Source: Aradus depressus (taxonomy: Eukaryota > Arthropoda > Insecta > Hemiptera > Aradidae). From it: 64,000 nt of DNA. The position numbers and the translations under genes were made by a program. The notes below the pieces were generated by a model that saw nothing but the letters and a program-made list of their open reading frames with translations, was not told the origin of the DNA and made no database searches. Below are positions 13,101 through 23,100 of this stretch, one piece after another; within the stretch, counting starts at the first letter, position 1; each line of letters begins with the position of its first letter. Where the stretch lies: positions 26,957,027-27,021,026 of the forward strand of contig OY759221.1 in the NCBI GenBank assembly GCA_963662175.1, read 5' to 3'.

Positions 13101-14163
13101 ACTCCGAAATCCTTCTAAAATCTCTTTAATAGTTCGAAATTTACCCATTATAATAGTGAGATTTACACAACATATTCAACAGTAGTACAACTAAAAAATG
13201 TACAGCAGATAATTAAATAAAGCCCCGTCTATTGAATTTTCAAGTGTAGGGAGTCCACACGAAGTAATAATAAGACGAACTAACGACGATCATGAAAATT
13301 TGGAGAGAGAAACTATTTAAATTTCTTAGATAACATATTACACACAAATTCCTGTGTGTATTTATAAACAAGATATAAATCAGAATAAAAATATAATAGA
13401 TCGAATAGACCCACTTCCAGTGTTAGGATACATGAGGTAAATATAATAACAAATTTAAAATATCCTACTTTGATGGCCTTAGTGTGAATTTGGAGATAGT
13501 GATATAAACAAAGTCACTCTGTCTCATTAGGTGTAGACTGTACCACATATCAACAAAATTGAAGATTTTTGATACATCCCATGACTTAAACCTTGATAGG
13601 CATTCATTATCAAGTCGTTTCCAAATATTATAAAAATTATTTATTTTTTTAGAATCACAAAACCGCCACAAAGTAAGGCTTCTAAGTACTAGAGCCAATT
13701 GTTCGTCATCTAAATCTTTACAACGCGCACTCATTGCATTACACAATTCATCAAAGCGTTCATCAGTAATGCACATTTTTCTGTGATAACCCATTTCACA
13801 ACTCACAGATTCAAAAAGGGAACACAATTTGTTGATACTTATTTCTTGCCACTGAATAGAATTTAATTCTTTTTCTATATTAGGATTTCGGTTTTCCTCA
13901 ACTGTTTTTATATATTCAGTTAAATGTAAAATAGATTTTTCGTACAAGGTATTATTAGCTAACAAACTATGCGAAAACGAGTTTTCAGTGCCCAGAAGAT
14001 TAGTGCCGTGCAATCTGATACCGCCATCTCCACTATAATTCCTTGAGGATAATATAAACGTTCTTGAATCCTGACCAATATAAGGGACTAAACAAGAACG
14101 AACTATTTTCCTGAAGCAGTGGATATGTAATCTCGATAAAACACAACGAAATAAAACAGTCAT
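3917..14163 (-). CDS. FASTKD family mitochondrial RNA-metabolism protein (gene span, 7 exons, 3' end missing)
   Basis: Seven minus-strand exons join in phase to give 626 codons: 14163-13469, 12157-11896, 11058-10855, 8923-8692, 7394-7276, 5532-5388 and 4137-3917. All six introns are GT-AG. The N-terminus (MTVLFRCVLSRLHIHCFRKI) is basic and hydrophobic and lacks acids, as expected of a mitochondrial presequence. The middle is helical and Leu-rich. Residues about 385-550 look like FAST_1 and FAST_2: ALECPSYNGIRLP and VESLFGKEFVTSKYLLPNH are typical blocks. From about 587 the RAP-type domain begins (DGLCAIVVGYKNMFLFDSD, then KLRQLKLLGFRPVM). FASTKD proteins bind and process or stabilise mitochondrial RNAs. 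Which member this is cannot be settled here. The last 20-30 residues of RAP should lie in one more exon; reading through instead gives a short tail ending at 3875. Confidence 0.88.
4737..4935. repeat. Hairpin element with a CTGAAGAT-hairpin-GAAAG module
   Basis: The arms 4737-4816 and 4857-4935 are nearly perfect reverse complements (TATTGTCTATTTCACAA and GGGAGTACTTTCGGTATTGC with their complements). On the minus strand, 4827-4802 reads CTGAAGAT, a GGTA-GCAA-TACC hairpin, then GAAAGT. It lies in the last FASTKD intron found. Confidence 0.75.
5388..5532 (-). CDS. FASTKD exon 6 (FAST_2)
   Basis: 145 nt between TTTGACAG and GTATAG. In the spliced phase it reads RYSSFVPDPSRKLSKTLQWH, then LEVIQTVESLFGKEF and KYLLPNHPRA. 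This matches the FAST_2 pattern of a Leu-rich helix followed by LLP-x-H. The other open frame over these bases has no family resemblance. Confidence 0.86.
5745..6160 (+). repeat. Direct repeat around GGTCTGAGTGCTGATG
   Basis: GGTCTGAGTGCTGATG-CATGA occurs near 5760 and 6093. TGTGCTAACTTAGATCTG occurs near 5826, 5849 and 6127. This is a locally duplicated, partly tandem block of unknown origin in a FASTKD intron. Confidence 0.6.
6542..6715 (+). mobile_element. SINE-A fragment (3' part, diverged)
   Basis: It matches the 3' two-thirds of the SINE at 17618: CTGTACGATGTCAG, ACTCCCATAGTAGAGTCGGG, TCTGGTAGTAGGCGA and CCTCGTAGTTAAA. The tRNA-like head and the CCTAA tail are missing. Confidence 0.75.
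7276..7394 (-). CDS. FASTKD exon 5
   Basis: 119 nt follow a long T tract and CAG. It reads DQKYAFGRAILFIDSAVALE, then CPSYNGIRLP, a signature segment of FAST_1/FAST_2 proteins. The donor AAG|GTTAAT is weak at +4 but leaves phase 0, matching exon 6. Confidence 0.87.
8120..8590. repeat. Large inverted repeat with paired CTGAAGAAG modules
   Basis: The arm 8188-8335 (GTTTCATTCTGCCAGGATG, CAGAGACCTGCAACTCCATG) is repeated inverted at 8415-8570. The outer edges carry CCCTGAAGAAG on opposite strands. On the minus strand, 8213-8165 continues to GTGCCGAAAGC. It lies in a FASTKD intron. Confidence 0.75.
8692..8923 (-). CDS. FASTKD exon 4 (FAST_1 region)
   Basis: The acceptor TTTATAG|GACATGG and donor TACG|GTAAAA bound 232 nt. 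It starts in phase 0 with DMEKGILSMVHVDFDP and ends one base into a Gly codon completed by exon 5. Confidence 0.88.
9645..10085 (+). repeat. 147-bp unit in three tandem copies
   Basis: Units begin with ATTAATGGGAACCATATTAT at 9645, 9792 and 9939, and are almost identical. Each contains an AT-rich ATATAT palindrome and GCTTTTTACTTTCCCAGC. The period is divisible by 3, so the minus strand carries a spurious 115-residue repeated frame. It lies in the FASTKD intron between exons 4 and 3. Confidence 0.95.
10855..11058 (-). CDS. FASTKD exon 3
   Basis: 204 nt, exactly 68 codons, phase 0 at both ends, between TTTAG and GTATTA. It encodes RIPQLLDAICSELDRLS and ends ISTAQIK. It is too short for an ordinary ORF threshold and was found from splice sites and phase. 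Confidence 0.88.
11350..11700. repeat. Retroelement-like fragment with CTGATGAT module and small palindrome
   Basis: The segment GTTGTGAGGAGACTCTTAATTCAT (11373 onward) recurs near 7632. The minus strand at 11491-11464 reads CTGATGATGAGAGTGCTTCC, then CGAAATG. The palindrome around 11548-11660 pairs TTTATAGAACATATTTATTG with its complement. Related pieces lie at 17990-18120 and 63230-63340. Confidence 0.6.
11896..12157 (-). CDS. FASTKD exon 2
   Basis: The acceptor TTTTAG|A and donor AAG|GTATGC bound 262 nt. It encodes LSPQQLVQLLFYLNVI and EEIAVASMGFFKTEN, the latter a typical FASTKD helical-repeat phrase. It ends in phase 0 after LLK. Confidence 0.9.
12229..12353 (-). mobile_element. SINE-B copy (tRNA-like head)
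   Basis: On the minus strand it reads a head with GGCTAAAGCGTAGGGCTTTG, GGTTCGAATCCCGTCCGGGA (a B-box match) and AGTGAGTTTTATTTAGTAGA. It matches copies at 14796, 46187 and 62260. Confidence 0.8.
13469..14163 (-). CDS. FASTKD exon 1 (start codon)
   Basis: The ATG at 14163 opens a 231-codon exon plus two bases. The donor AA|GTAGGA leaves phase 2, and the next exon supplies the third base (Lys232). The upstream sequence contains in-frame stops, which supports this start. It encodes the presequence and the start of the helical region (CNAMSARCKDLDDEQLALVL). Confidence 0.88.
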
Positions 14164-14795
14164 TTAAAATATTTTTACACTTTCGAGTGGAAAACCTAAA
14201 AAATATGTCCAAGCCGCAAAATGTAAACAAAACCACGAGACATAATGATGTCCTGTTATTAGAGTAACTGTTATTATTTAACAGGTATTATTCCGTCATG
14301 GTAACCATATGTTACTTTCTACTGAAAATGTATCAGGTATTTTTTGGACAGGTATCTTTTACCAAATAGCTCCTGGAGCCAAATAGGGATAGAAAGGAGC
14401 TGTAATGGATTTTCTGGGACGTATTGAACCACAATTCACCTTCGTCACTTCCTTTTTCCTAACCTTACAATACGAGCGAGTTCCAATATTCAGCATTAAG
14501 TACACTAGGAAAGGGACATTTAAATATGGAAATGTGAGAAGAGAAACGAGGCAGTATTTACCATTATTTAATCTATTATTTTTTGTTAAATAACTAGAAA
14601 TTAAATACTATTGTATTATGAAGTATCGAAAAATTCACATGTCATCATTCAAGTGTCCTATTTTTCGTGGTTTAACCAGTGAGCTCATATGTAGGTTTTC
14701 AAGTGTATAGGGAACGCAGTTGCAGTGGGGTACGTGAAACGTCCTGCGTGTGCTGCAGAGGGTATATGTGCTTAGGGTTAAGAAATGAGAAATGA
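14164..14795. other. FASTKD upstream region, no gene seen
   Basis: The sequence is AT-rich with no recognised exon. From about 14670 to 14790 it holds a repeat (GCAGTGGGGTACGTGAAACG, then TGCAGAGGGTATATG) that recurs diverged at about 22550-22660, so it is a repeat rather than a conserved promoter. The FASTKD promoter presumably lies at 14164-14400. Confidence 0.5.
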
Positions 14796-14945
14796 GGGGG
14801 CAATGGTAGCCGTGCGGGCCAGAGCGTAGGGCTTTTAGTCGCATGGTTTGTCGGTTCGAATCCAGTTCGGGAGTGAGTTGTATTTCGTAGTTAGAACTCC
14901 CTCCCAGGGCTATGGAGGTTGTAAATAACTAGATAAACACCTTTA
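14796..14945 (+). mobile_element. SINE-B copy
   Basis: GGGGGCAATGGTAGCCGTGC, GGCTTTTAGTCGCATGG, GGTTCGAATCCAGTTCGGGA and GTGAGTTGTATTTCGTAG follow in order, ending GTAAATAACTAGATAA. It matches the SINE-B family; the B-box is intact. Confidence 0.82.
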
Positions 14946-15410
14946 TAAGAGACAAGGCTAAAAATAAAATACCATTTCTATGGGATTTTTGCTACAGCTG
15001 AGTAAAAATTAAAAAGCCAAATATGTCAAAAGAAATTAGGATGATAGATATAAAATGTGTTACATTGATAACTTAATGATACAGTATAATTATGAGAAGG
15101 CTGGTAGGAGACAGATATATATATATTTTTACATTTAGTTTTATTATACAAAAAGAACATCTAAAGCAGCTAATTTTCGCCATGATTTGTTCTCAAGACT
15201 ATTACCAAGAAATCGAAGTCACAGAATACTGCGAGCTTTTCAAATCCATAGTCAATTCTGAAAAATATTGAAAACACAAAAAAAAAAAACTGTCATACTA
15301 CAATAATAATACTCTGAGATACCTTAATGAATATTTTAATTTAAAAAACAACAACTTATTTTTTCCAGCAAATTCTAAAAATTGACCACTAGGTAAAAAA
15401 TATCTCATCA

Positions 15411-16080
15411 CTTGGCTCACCCAGCAACAGCACTAGCAGCAAAACCAGCTCGAACACAGCAATACTAGTTCTAGCAGCAGCACCTGCAGCCGTTATATAT
15501 TTTTCCAGCTCCAGGATTTTATATTTATAATTTTCTTTATTTATATCAAAAAGAGCAGCTCTAGCAATAGGAGCTGCAGCACGTCAATACAAACTCCAGC
15601 CTCTCTAGCAGCTGCAGCTTATATGTTTTATAATTTTTCTATAATTATAGCAACAATGGTAACTCCAGCACTAGCATCGGTGGCAGCAACACCAGCAGCA
15701 GGAGCTTATATAATTATACTTTTGTATTTTTTATATTTATAGCAGCACCAGCATCTCTAGCAGTAGCACCAGGATCTGGAGCTTATATTTTTACTATTTA
15801 TAGCAGATTCAACTCCAGCATAGCAACACCAGTTTCAGCACAGCAATAGCTTATATTTGTGTATTTTTGTTTTATTTAAAGCAACACCAACAGCAGTAGT
15901 TAATTTTTTTATTTATTATTTTATACTTTCTTTATATTTATAGCAGCACCAGCACGGCAACACCATCTACAGCAGCAGAGGCATATATTTTCTTAAATTT
16001 TTATTCTTTATATTTTTTTATAACTCTAGCAAGCCCATCAGCTCCAGCAATAGCTTCTTCGCCACCACCAGTTCTTCTTT
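15411..16080 (+). repeat. Periodic AGC-rich / AT-rich array
   Basis: About eight degenerate units alternate an AGC/CAG-rich half (such as AGCAGCACCAGCA) with an AT-rich half that usually ends TTTATAG or TTTCCAG. Units run roughly 70-120 bp. It lies between the NOA1 stop codon and the FASTKD start. No frame is open through it. Confidence 0.75.
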
Positions 16081-16308
16081 AACGAACACCTGGCATCGTA
16101 CAGGTTCGGGACCATCGCCTATGGACGGGTGATCAATATTTTGTAACCAATTTTGTCAATAATTTAGACATTAAGAGTGTGTGAAAAATTTACATATAGG
16201 TTGATTAAATGGTTCAAATGAAAAGGATTGGCATAATTAAAAAAATTAATGATAAAAAAAATTATATTTTCTATAATAAATATTACAAAATATACAATAT
16301 GAAGTAAT

Positions 16309-16484
16309 TTAAAGAATATAGGGTTTGCTTTTTGTATATGCTGGTGAATTCCTTATTTTCTTGCCTCTGAGAAGAGCAGCAAAGGGAAGGAGTGAAGGAC
16401 ATCGCACAGACACCCCTCGAGCTTGCGGTGTCCACACAGCAAGTCTGATCACTTCTTTGGGGCGAGGAGTCACAGAGACCCAAC
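16309..16484 (-). CDS. NOA1: NOA1 exon 11 (stop codon)
   Basis: 176 nt read [20 protein letters not shown], then [20 protein letters not shown] and KSKPYIL before the stop at 16309-16311. SSAGWVSVT spans the junction with exon 10, as in homologs. Confidence 0.94.
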
Positions 16485-19400
16485 CTAGTAAAACACATAT
16501 GGCTACATTAAATGCAAGGAATGTAAAGTGCCCGGCACTCAGTATTCGTTGTTTATACATTAGTATAAAAGATACGTGACTTATTATAGATCAGCGGTTA
16601 GTAACCCGCAACCTGACTCCATCGCCATCTTCTGCAACCTGCCAAGAAACTATACAGCTATTTTTTTTTACCTAGAACTACGTATTTCCCGGCGGTATGG
16701 GGGGTTAAAGTGCATCACGAAAATATGTCACACTATGAGAGCTTATATCTCCTAAAATAATAATCGTAGAATAATGAACCAAACGCCGATAGAAAGCTTG
16801 TGTAGTACGATTTATTATAAATCAAGTTTCAATTCTTCATCCTTCATCCCTTAAATATGGCAGCATAAAAACAAAAATTAGGCGAAATCCCGAATGATAG
16901 TCTCAAAAGTAGAAGAGTCGCGAACCGCCATCTATCCATAATACACCAAACTTTTTACCGACAGGCATTCTTCTTTTTCAAGAAAGGATGACTTATGTAT
17001 TTATTTTATTTGTAAAATGCATTATTTATGAAAGAGGAAGGGCTGAAACTTGCTTTAGAATAAATTGTACTACACAATTGAAAACAATAATACAGCTCAT
17101 TCTATTTCTAGTGAAATTAATAAATAATAGATTATTATAGTTACCATGAATTGTATATATATTTATATTAAATAAATAAAATAAGAAAGATTTATTTTTT
17201 ATTTGAAAAACTGAATATACTAGAAGTAGTTCTATGTCATCGGTTGCGGCACATTTACTTTGGGATTGCGTAAGGAGATTCATCTTTCATATATCTCTGG
17301 TGTTTAGGCAAAAGGGCTTAAGTCAGAATAAGTCTTGTGATCCAAAGGACAAGTGCATTTAAATATTTTTACCAAATGTAGCTGATTGTTGGAATATTTT
17401 ACTTTGTTTATATTTAATACTTTCATCGAAATAATATTTCAAATAACATAAATGTGTTTTATCCGATTTGCAGGAATTTTTCAAACCTTCAGAAATTCCC
17501 CTCCTAAAATTCAGATTCGCTGACTTGAGCACTTTTGCCCAGACACCCGAGATATAGTATATTTATCACATCGCTTCTATTTATTTTATTTTATTCAAAA
17601 AATATCAATTATAGACGGAGGGCGCCGGTAGCTCAGTGGTATGCGTGCTTGACTTCTGAGCTCAAGGTCGTGGGTTCGTAGCCCGACCGAGGCCCTTAGT
17701 TTATTTTATCTGAGAGGTAAAATAAACTTAAGCACGCCGTCCTTCGGATGGGACGTTAAGCGATGGTCCCGAGCCTGTACGATGTCAGGTACTCGTTAAA
17801 GACCCCTACCCTAGATGAATAAAAATTTAGGGTAGGCAAAATTTAGGACTCCCACAGTAGAGTTGGGCTCATGTCCACCAGAGTGACGAAAGAGCGCTCT
17901 GGTAGTAGGCGATATGACCTCGTAGTTAAAGCCCGGGCATGAGTCATAAAACCTAACCTAACCTAACCTAACCTCAATTATAGACGTTATGGGAAGCACT
18001 CCCATCATCTGCATCTATAATTATATGTTCTTTTTGTTAACATTCTTTCGGTTAATCAGAATCTTCCTTTTATAGAACATATTTATTGAATCAACCTCCA
18101 TATTCAAACACCAGGTAAAATTCAGTTAAACAACAAACCGCAGCATGCCTCGACCCTATTAACTTTTCTTAATGCAAATGGGAGGGCAATATCTTTTATT
18201 AACACACAGTTTGTACGTTAAAAGTAAAATAAACAGCAATTTGCTTTACTTATTTCATTCCATTATGTCTTTTTTTCAGTTAAATCAGTCAAAATGTTTA
18301 TATAAAATTTTATTTTGCTTTTGCAATAGATCTGAGTTTCATACAATCAAAAAAGGTTTTAGACAATGCTTCATACAACGCATTTCCATTTTTATAAAGT
18401 AATTCAAGTATGAAGTAGTGACTACTTAATTTCTTGGAGTAGAGTATGTTGGGAGATCTGAGATAGAAAAAATGTGAACAAATTCACCCGGGCTGACAGT
18501 AAGAACTTCAGTTACACTGACTTCCATTACTTACAACTTACTGTCATATAGTAAGAGGAGAGAAGAAAAATACCTGCAGAGGAGAGGCTGATATCGGCAC
18601 AGCTCTCTTCAGCAATAAGGCCTGACAGAGGAGTCTCTGCGGCCAGCTGGAGACCCGGCCAAGTCTGGAGCCGCTCCTGGGAACCTCGAGGTACCGCCAT
18701 GTACCCAGACCCTATCAGCTGAGTGTACATCTCAGAAGCTTTGTCCAGAGGCACTATCGTCACCGGAAGGGAATCCGCAGAGAACACAGTCAGTCTACAT
18801 AAATAATAATAATAATAATAATAATGGAATTATCAATTGAACACTATTTTCGGACGTTTTTATTGAGTATTCGAAATGATAATTTCACTTTGTTCAGCTC
18901 TGGTCAGTATATATAATATATGAGGAGTTTGGAGCCAGAGCGGACCAACTGATTGAAACTGAACAGGTAGAAAATGGCAATTGAAAATTGAGTACATTTT
19001 GTTTATCTCCATAAATGGGCCCCAAATATTTATTTATATTCGAAATTTTAGAATAGTATTGGATGAGTGATCCCTTTTTGTGTTCTATAAAGTTTTTGAA
19101 GGCCGTATGGTCCATTGTGACTTTAAAAATATATGTACAAAATACTTGTGGACTAAACTTAAAGTGCTGCTATCTATCACTGAAGTGAAGAAACTAAGTG
19201 ATCCAAACTGGTTTTGAAAAAGGGAGCCTATGCCAACATCAGGATGGTAATAACTCATTTTCCGAAAAATTGTGGGTTGGTCCGCTCTGGCTCCAAACTC
19301 CTCATATATGTGCTGTGATCTAGAGAATGGTACCATAAAAATCAATTTATCAGGAGCCAAAAAAAGGGATATCAAGGACAAAATTGTCGATTTTAACCTT

Positions 19401-20118
19401 CCGCCACTCGCACCGTTAAATTTTTTCAAACGTGTTCAAATTCTTCCTTTTAAGGAAAAGGGAGGCGATTTGTTGACCTGTTCAACCCCTTCTATTCTAT
19501 ATTTAGACTTCCCTTGACTATAGGTTGGGGGTGGGTTTTGCCTAGTTTCTTTCCTCAGTGCGTAATTGAACTTCAAAGTGGATAAGTCACATATGTTGAA
19601 AATAATGAAACACGCGAGTACTAGCTTTATAAAATATAAGTACCTTTTATCTTTGATTTTGATACATTTCAATGTATATTAATTCTTCACCATGTTATAT
19701 TTATTAGTTAAAATACAATATAATAATAAAATACCTCAAAGAGGAAACAGGAACCTAACGTGCGACAATTGGTATTCAAGCGTACCTCTAGTGGATTACC
19801 TCCTAACTAAAAAAACAACATACATTTTGAATTACTAAGTTTTACTTTTTTTTATAATATGTCAGATAATAGAAAGTAATACATATCCTGAATAGGTTTT
19901 AGTAAAAAAAAAAAAAGAACCAAATGATAAATTATTAAATGTTTGAAGAAATCAAACGCGCGAGTGACCAAGTTAAAAAACTGGGCGCGAGTGGAGGAAG
20001 TGGAAGTTTTAACAACTGTTAGTAGTAAAATATACCGTATTTTTAAAAATGTTCGTTTACCTTCGAGATTGGAGAAAAACTTTGAAGTCCCTTTTCTTAA
20101 AACTGTCTGATTATCCTA

Positions 20119-20155
<37 letters not shown>

Positions 20156-23100
20156 ATGCTCAACAGTGTACAGTATAAAATGCACTCAAAAAATGAAAAC
20201 TAATTCCATGATGGCGGTCTCCGTCTATTCAGTGCATAAGTATTAACGAAGTAGTGTATCTTACGTTAGAACAAGGTTTTTTACAAGTGAAAATAACCTC
20301 CAACAAGGATTAAGGGAACCAACCGCCACTTCGGTTCACTGATTTGGATCCCTTCATAAACAGACCTTGCCAAAAAAGGCAAATCTAGCTATACCTAATG
20401 GTGTTGTTTCCTTGAACATAGTCAATTCGGGCTACTCCTCCAACGAAAAGAGACCATCCAACTCTCATTGAGAAAGTTCTGGGCTCAAGGGTCTTCTTCG
20501 GAAGGACCAGAGTCACCTCTTCAGCTGTCAGCAAATCCAAAAACTATCAAAAACAGAGAATAAGTTATGTTAGAGGATACAAGTCACTATTATCCTATAA
20601 TATATCCTATTTTAATAATATTAACAACAGACAGGAATATTACAGTAATAACATTGTATTTTCCAGGAAGAATGAATAATTAATTAAGTTGTCGCTCTCT
20701 CTCTAAAGCCAATGGACCGTTTGGTCTAAAAATCAATAGTTGACTTATGTAAGTCCCTCTATGTAGACCTCATGTTAAAGTTTGTGTTGATACATTCATT
20801 ACATGAACACTATACTAGAGTTTTTGAGTCGAGTCCCCCCCCTCTCTTCGACCTTCCACTGAAAATAAATAGGTGTCGTCCTTATGGGATTCTGGATACT
20901 AGGGCGTATCGAAAAATATTAATAATTGATGGCTCTATGAAAAATCGAAAGTTTAAATGAAAACATTAACTTTGGTCGAATCAGAATATTTTTCTATCGA
21001 GCCTAATTTAGGCGCACGAATTTTGAAAATGTAGTTTTTTGGCATTTTTCGGAAATTTTAACGTTTTTTACATTTTACTCAAATTCTTTTCTATTAATAC
21101 TCAAATCTTACATCATATTTTTGAGATGGTGTATTTTGTGAAAGGAAAATGTCAATATATTGATTAAATTAACTATATTTTCAATTTTATAATCATTTTT
21201 ATAACAACAAAATGTTTTCAGGATGAGCGAAGTACGCATTTCTATTAATGACGTCGTATAACAAATTCCTAATATTCTTTTGAAAACATCTTGTAAGAGA
21301 GATGGCCTAAATTAGGGTCAATGAAAAAATATTCTGATTCGATCGTTAATGTTTTCATTTAAACTTTCGATTTTTCATAGAGCCATCAATTATTTATGTG
21401 TATGACGCCAGACATGCAAGAGTGCTGAGCACTTTAGATTCTCGTAAAAAGATGCCCCAATTTGAAACAAAAAGCGACTACCGACCTTAATTTTATTGTA
21501 AATTTATAAAAATACTAAACACCGATTTTGAATGTTCAGTTTTCTCAATTATTCAAATGTAAAAATGATTATAAAATTGAGAATATAGTTAATTTAACCA
21601 ATATTTGGACATTTTCCTTTCACAAAATACACCATCTCAAAAATATGATGTAAGATTTGAGTATTAATAGAAAAGAATTTGAGTAAAATGTAAAAAACGT
21701 TAAAATTTCCGAAAAATGCCAAAAAACTACATTTTCAAAATTCGTGCGCCTAAATTAGGCTCGATAGAAAAATATTCTGATTCCACCAAAGTTAATGTTT
21801 TCATTTAAACTTTCGATTTTTCATAGAGCCATCAATTATTAATATTTTTCGATACGCCCTACTGGATACATATATAAAACTTTGTGTCGATATATTCATT
21901 CTATCGGGAGATATCGGGTTCCCAGACACACAAGTACATAGGCATTGTTTTTTTTTTTTCATTTTTGTGGGGTCGTAAAACAAGAAATTCCGGTGAAAAC
22001 TCAACATCGAATTTCTGGCAGATTAAACAACCAGTGGTTACATTAATGATAAGACAGACTCGCCTGATGTTCATGCAGAACGCCTGGGGTGTCAAAAAGC
22101 CATCGGGTCCCTCGATAGTCAGGATCAGACTCATCCAGACCTAGTCCTGGAGGCTCCTTGGGGGATCCTTTACTCACTGAGAAACTGTCCTTGGCTTCAA
22201 CATCCTGAGGAGATGGCGACTGATGGAAAGTGCGTCCAATGTGACCTTCAACACAAAAAATAGGAATCAATAAAAAATATACATGAATTAGGGTCAAGAG
22301 GACAAATAAGTTTTCCATGTTATTTAATGTTCAAGTTGAGAAACCACAAAAGATTTCGGGTTCAGAAAATTAAAAATATAAAACCGGACCCATTCAACTA
22401 GAAAATAACATAAAAAACATCGTACAGACTCGGGACCACCGCTTAACGTCCTATACGAAGGACGGCGTGCTCATTTTTTTATCGTCCAGATAAACTGGGA
22501 CCGGCTGGAGCGGGGATGCGGAGGCCCAGTGCTAGAGTCACACCGTCTGAGAACTTACACAGGCTGTATCGGGGACGCAGCCGCACTGGGGTACATGAAA
22601 CGTCTTGTGAGTGTTGCAGAGGGTGTATGGGCACTAGGGTACAGAAATGACGTAACTTAATACACGTGACGAACGCGGGGAGGGGGGGGGGGGCATAGCC
22701 TAGCAACTGTCAAATATCTGCAACAAATTACACTTGTAAATCTTATAACCCCTGAAGACATCGGTTTGAGTTCGATGGATTATACCTATTACGGCGGAGT
22801 AAGATCTCTCAAACGCGACCACTCACGCTCGGATCAATAAACATTCTGCCGAGCTACACCTCTGTGAACGCCGCGCGCGAGAAGACTATAATTGAATGAA
22901 AACAATTACTATATCAATAATAACTTAAATATAGATACTGAAGGCTTGAAACTCCAAATGTCTATATAGTAAAAATATGTTTTTTAAAAATAAAGTGGGA
23001 GAAAAAGAGCTACAACAAACAAAACAAAAGTAATGGTGATTTTAAAATAAAATAATGACAAAAACCTAGAAGTTGGGGAGCTTCTATTTTCTTTGATTTA

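Noticed and set aside
17618..17695. tRNA gene (A and B box, tRNA-like start)
   Set aside because: The same head recurs in about 15 dispersed copies followed by a common body, with target duplications. It is a SINE promoter, not a functional tRNA.
17944..17974. Interstitial telomere array
   Set aside because: The CCTAA units are the SINE tail, bounded by the target duplication, not an independent array.
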